Of a stretch of DNA of 64,000 bases, positions 62,672 through 64,000 are shown one piece after another. A model generated the notes under the pieces. That model was given only the letters and a program-made list of their open reading frames with translations, was not told where the DNA came from and ran no database searches. The DNA lies in the NCBI RefSeq assembly GCF_009709575.1, contig NZ_WIXO01000001.1, forward strand, positions 930,001 to 994,000, in the 5' to 3' direction. The translations under genes and the position numbers were made by a program. How positions within the stretch are numbered: position 1 is the first letter of the stretch; every line of letters begins with the position of its first letter. The stretch is from Streptomyces taklimakanensis (GTDB lineage Bacteria > Actinomycetota > Actinomycetes > Streptomycetales > Streptomycetaceae).

Positions 62672-63658
62672 TCAGCTCCCGCCCCGCAGGCTCCGGCCCT
62701 CCGAAGCGGCCCGCGCCAGGCGTTCGGCCAGCACCTCGACGTGGCGCACCAGCGCGGGGGGCGAGCGCACCTCGAAGTCGAACCCCAGCGCCAGGAGGTG
62801 GAAGACCAGCTCCTGCAACGAGTTGGCCCCGGTGCGCAGCAGGCAGGAGCGCTCGTCGACCGGCTCCAGCACCCCCGTGGCGGGCGTGACCCGCTCGGCC
62901 GCCCGCTCGATCGGCACGCGCAGCAGCACGGTGGCCCGCTCCGGGTACACCGAGGTGGAGATGCCCTCGGAGACGTAGGCGCCCCAGTCGTCGGTGGGTG
63001 GCTCGCGGGGTTCGAAGCGCGGCCCGTGGGGCGGGGCGAGGACGACGCGGTCCACACGGAAGGTGCGCCAGTCGGCGCGGTCGGTGTCCCAGGCCGCCAG
63101 GTACCAGCGTCGACCGCTGTACACCAGTCGGTAGGGTTCGACGTCCCGCCGCGAGGACGTCCCGTCGTGCCCCTGGTAGGCGAAGCGGATCCGCCGGTGG
63201 TCGCGGCAGGCGGCCACCAGCTCGGTGATGGTGTCCACCGCCACGGTCGGGCCCCGGTGGCCGCCGATGGGGTCGGTGAAGGCGGCGACCGCGCCCATCC
63301 TCCGCCGCAACCGGTGCGGCAGCACCTGCTCCAGTTTCGCCAGGGCCCGCACCGAGGACTCCTCGATGCCCCGCACCGCGCCTCCCGCCGCGGCGGTGCG
63401 CAGGCCGACGCCGACGGCCACCGCCTCGTCGTCGTCCAGGAGCAGGGGCGGCAACCGCGCGCCCGCGCCGAGCCGGTAACCGCCGGCCGTCCCGGTGGTG
63501 GAGTGCACCGGGTAGCCCAGCGTCCGCAGCCGTCCCACGTCGCGGCGGACCGTCCGCGGCGTCACCTCCAGGCGCTCGGCCAATTCCGCCCCGGTCCACT
63601 CCCGTTGGGTCTGGAGCAGCGAGAGCAGGCGCAGCAGTCGTGCCGATGTCTCCAGCAT
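62672..63658 (-). CDS. WYL-domain (YafY-type) transcriptional regulator
   Basis: A 328-residue protein. DeoR-like HTH at about 5-60 (LLSLLQTQREWTGAELAERLEVTPRTVRRDVGRLRTLGYP), WYL domain at about 140-200 (RRIRFAYQGHDGTSSRRDVEPYRLVYSGRRWYLAAWD) and a WCX-type C-terminus. WYL regulators bind ligands, often nucleic-acid or nucleotide derived. Convergent with the gvp operon. Confidence 0.9.
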   Translation of the reverse strand: MLETSARLLRLLSLLQTQREWTGAELAERLEVTPRTVRRDVGRLRTLGYPVHSTTGTAGGYRLGAGARLPPLLLDDDEAVAVGVGLRTAAAGGAVRGIEESSVRALAKLEQVLPHRLRRRMGAVAAFTDPIGGHRGPTVAVDTITELVAACRDHRRIRFAYQGHDGTSSRRDVEPYRLVYSGRRWYLAAWDTDRADWRTFRVDRVVLAPPHGPRFEPREPPTDDWGAYVSEGISTSVYPERATVLLRVPIERAAERVTPATGVLEPVDERSCLLRTGANSLQELVFHLLALGFDFEVRSPPALVRHVEVLAERLARAASEGRSLRGGS

Positions 63659-63688
63659 GCGGCCGAGTCTGCCATCCCGGCGGGGAAG

Positions 63689-63728
63689 GCTCCCGCAGCG
63701 CCCGGACGGTCGCGGGCGCCGCGGGAGC
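63689..63728 (-). terminator. Terminator of the partial gene
   Basis: Arms GCTCCCGC/GCGGGAGC and GCGCCCG/CGGGCGC around a short loop, just after the stop at 63750. Confidence 0.6.
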
Positions 63729-63749
63729 GCGCCCCGTCGGGCCCGGGCC

Positions 63750-64000
63750 TCAGCCGGACGTCGACGGGGAGCGCTCCAGGCGCAGCGACAGGTCGTTGGC
63801 GCCGGTGTAGTACGGGCGGACCCACACCGTCCCGTTCCCGTCCGCGGCGTTCGTGGTGTCCACGGCGTTCGTGGTGTCCGCGCCGTCCTCCGCGGCCTCC
63901 TCCCCCGGCCGTGCTCCGTCGCCGGCCACGGCCAACGCCGGGTAGCGCAGCACCTTCGCCTTGTCGACGATGTCGTCGAGGACGCGGGCGACGCGCACCG
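63750..64000 (-). CDS. Partial gene at the window edge, unknown
   Basis: The last 83 codons of a minus-strand frame that enters from beyond base 64000 (VARVLDDIVDKAKVLRYPALAVAG ... WVRPYYTGANDLSLRLERSP). An acidic insert has an 18-bp direct repeat (TTNAVDTTNAA). A GTG lies at 63998, so it may start there or earlier. I cannot assign a family. Confidence 0.4.
   Translation of the reverse strand, partial: VRVARVLDDIVDKAKVLRYPALAVAGDGARPGEEAAEDGADTTNAVDTTNAADGNGTVWVRPYYTGANDLSLRLERSPSTSG

Overview
The window is high-GC actinobacterial chromosome and almost certainly a Streptomyces. Evidence: two chaplin genes side by side, a streptogrisin pair, a SepF-like division gene, a gas vesicle operon, GTG and TTG starts with GTGA/ATGA stop-start overlaps, and a TTA codon in one morphology-type secreted gene. 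Gene content and order (chpC-chpH, gluconokinase, hmgA, sflA) resemble the Streptomyces coelicolor SCO167x to SCO175x region; that match is from memory and not from a search.

Layout. 1-9.7 kb: CorA C-terminus, ferritin-like protein, F420-type oxidoreductase, aldo/keto reductase, a RecD2-like protein that has lost its ATPase motifs, small conserved proteins, a long wall-anchored chaplin with a His-rich linker, a short chaplin, and an M20 peptidase. 9.87 kb: tRNA-Leu(GAG). 10-17 kb: FAD dehydrogenase, two DUF202 membrane proteins overlapping gluconokinase, a phosphotransferase/acyl-CoA dehydrogenase pair, and a nucleotidyltransferase. 17-26.1 kb: an accessory island with an IS5-type transposase remnant fused in frame to a deazaflavin-nitroreductase gene, a secreted five-repeat protein lying between 139-bp direct repeats, gene fragments (GNAT, HD hydrolase), a TTG-start HTH/TPR regulator, a kinase-like protein, a SLOG protein, a GNAT and a TmrB-like ATPase. 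26.2-38.2 kb: an acyl-CoA and alcohol/aldehyde catabolic block with three TetR regulators and a molybdopterin oxidoreductase. 38.4-45.6 kb: homogentisate dioxygenase, GntR and MarR regulators, type ISP-like protein, NADAR, DoxX and Nudix. 45.8-57.3 kb: acyl-CoA dehydrogenase pair, polyester-hydrolase-like secreted enzyme, asd, two streptogrisin-type proteases, sflA, another acyl-CoA dehydrogenase and an MFS exporter. 57.7-64 kb: PAP2 phosphatase, I78 inhibitor, a short gvp operon (O-A-F-G-Y-Z order), a WYL regulator, and a partial gene.

The clearest system-level signal is regulatory. Three TetR genes in 27-33 kb each lie downstream of a distinct operator-like palindrome, and copies of the same palindromes recur before other catabolic genes in the window: ATACCGAC-type sites at 13.3, 28.8, 38.3 and 48.2 kb; TGAGCAAGCGCTTAG-type sites at 29.7, 31.1 and 48.1 kb; AACTAGC-N3-GCTAGTT sites at 32.3 and 35.8 kb. 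This suggests three local regulons that share one target promoter at 48.1 kb. All functions are inferred by reading; no database search was possible.
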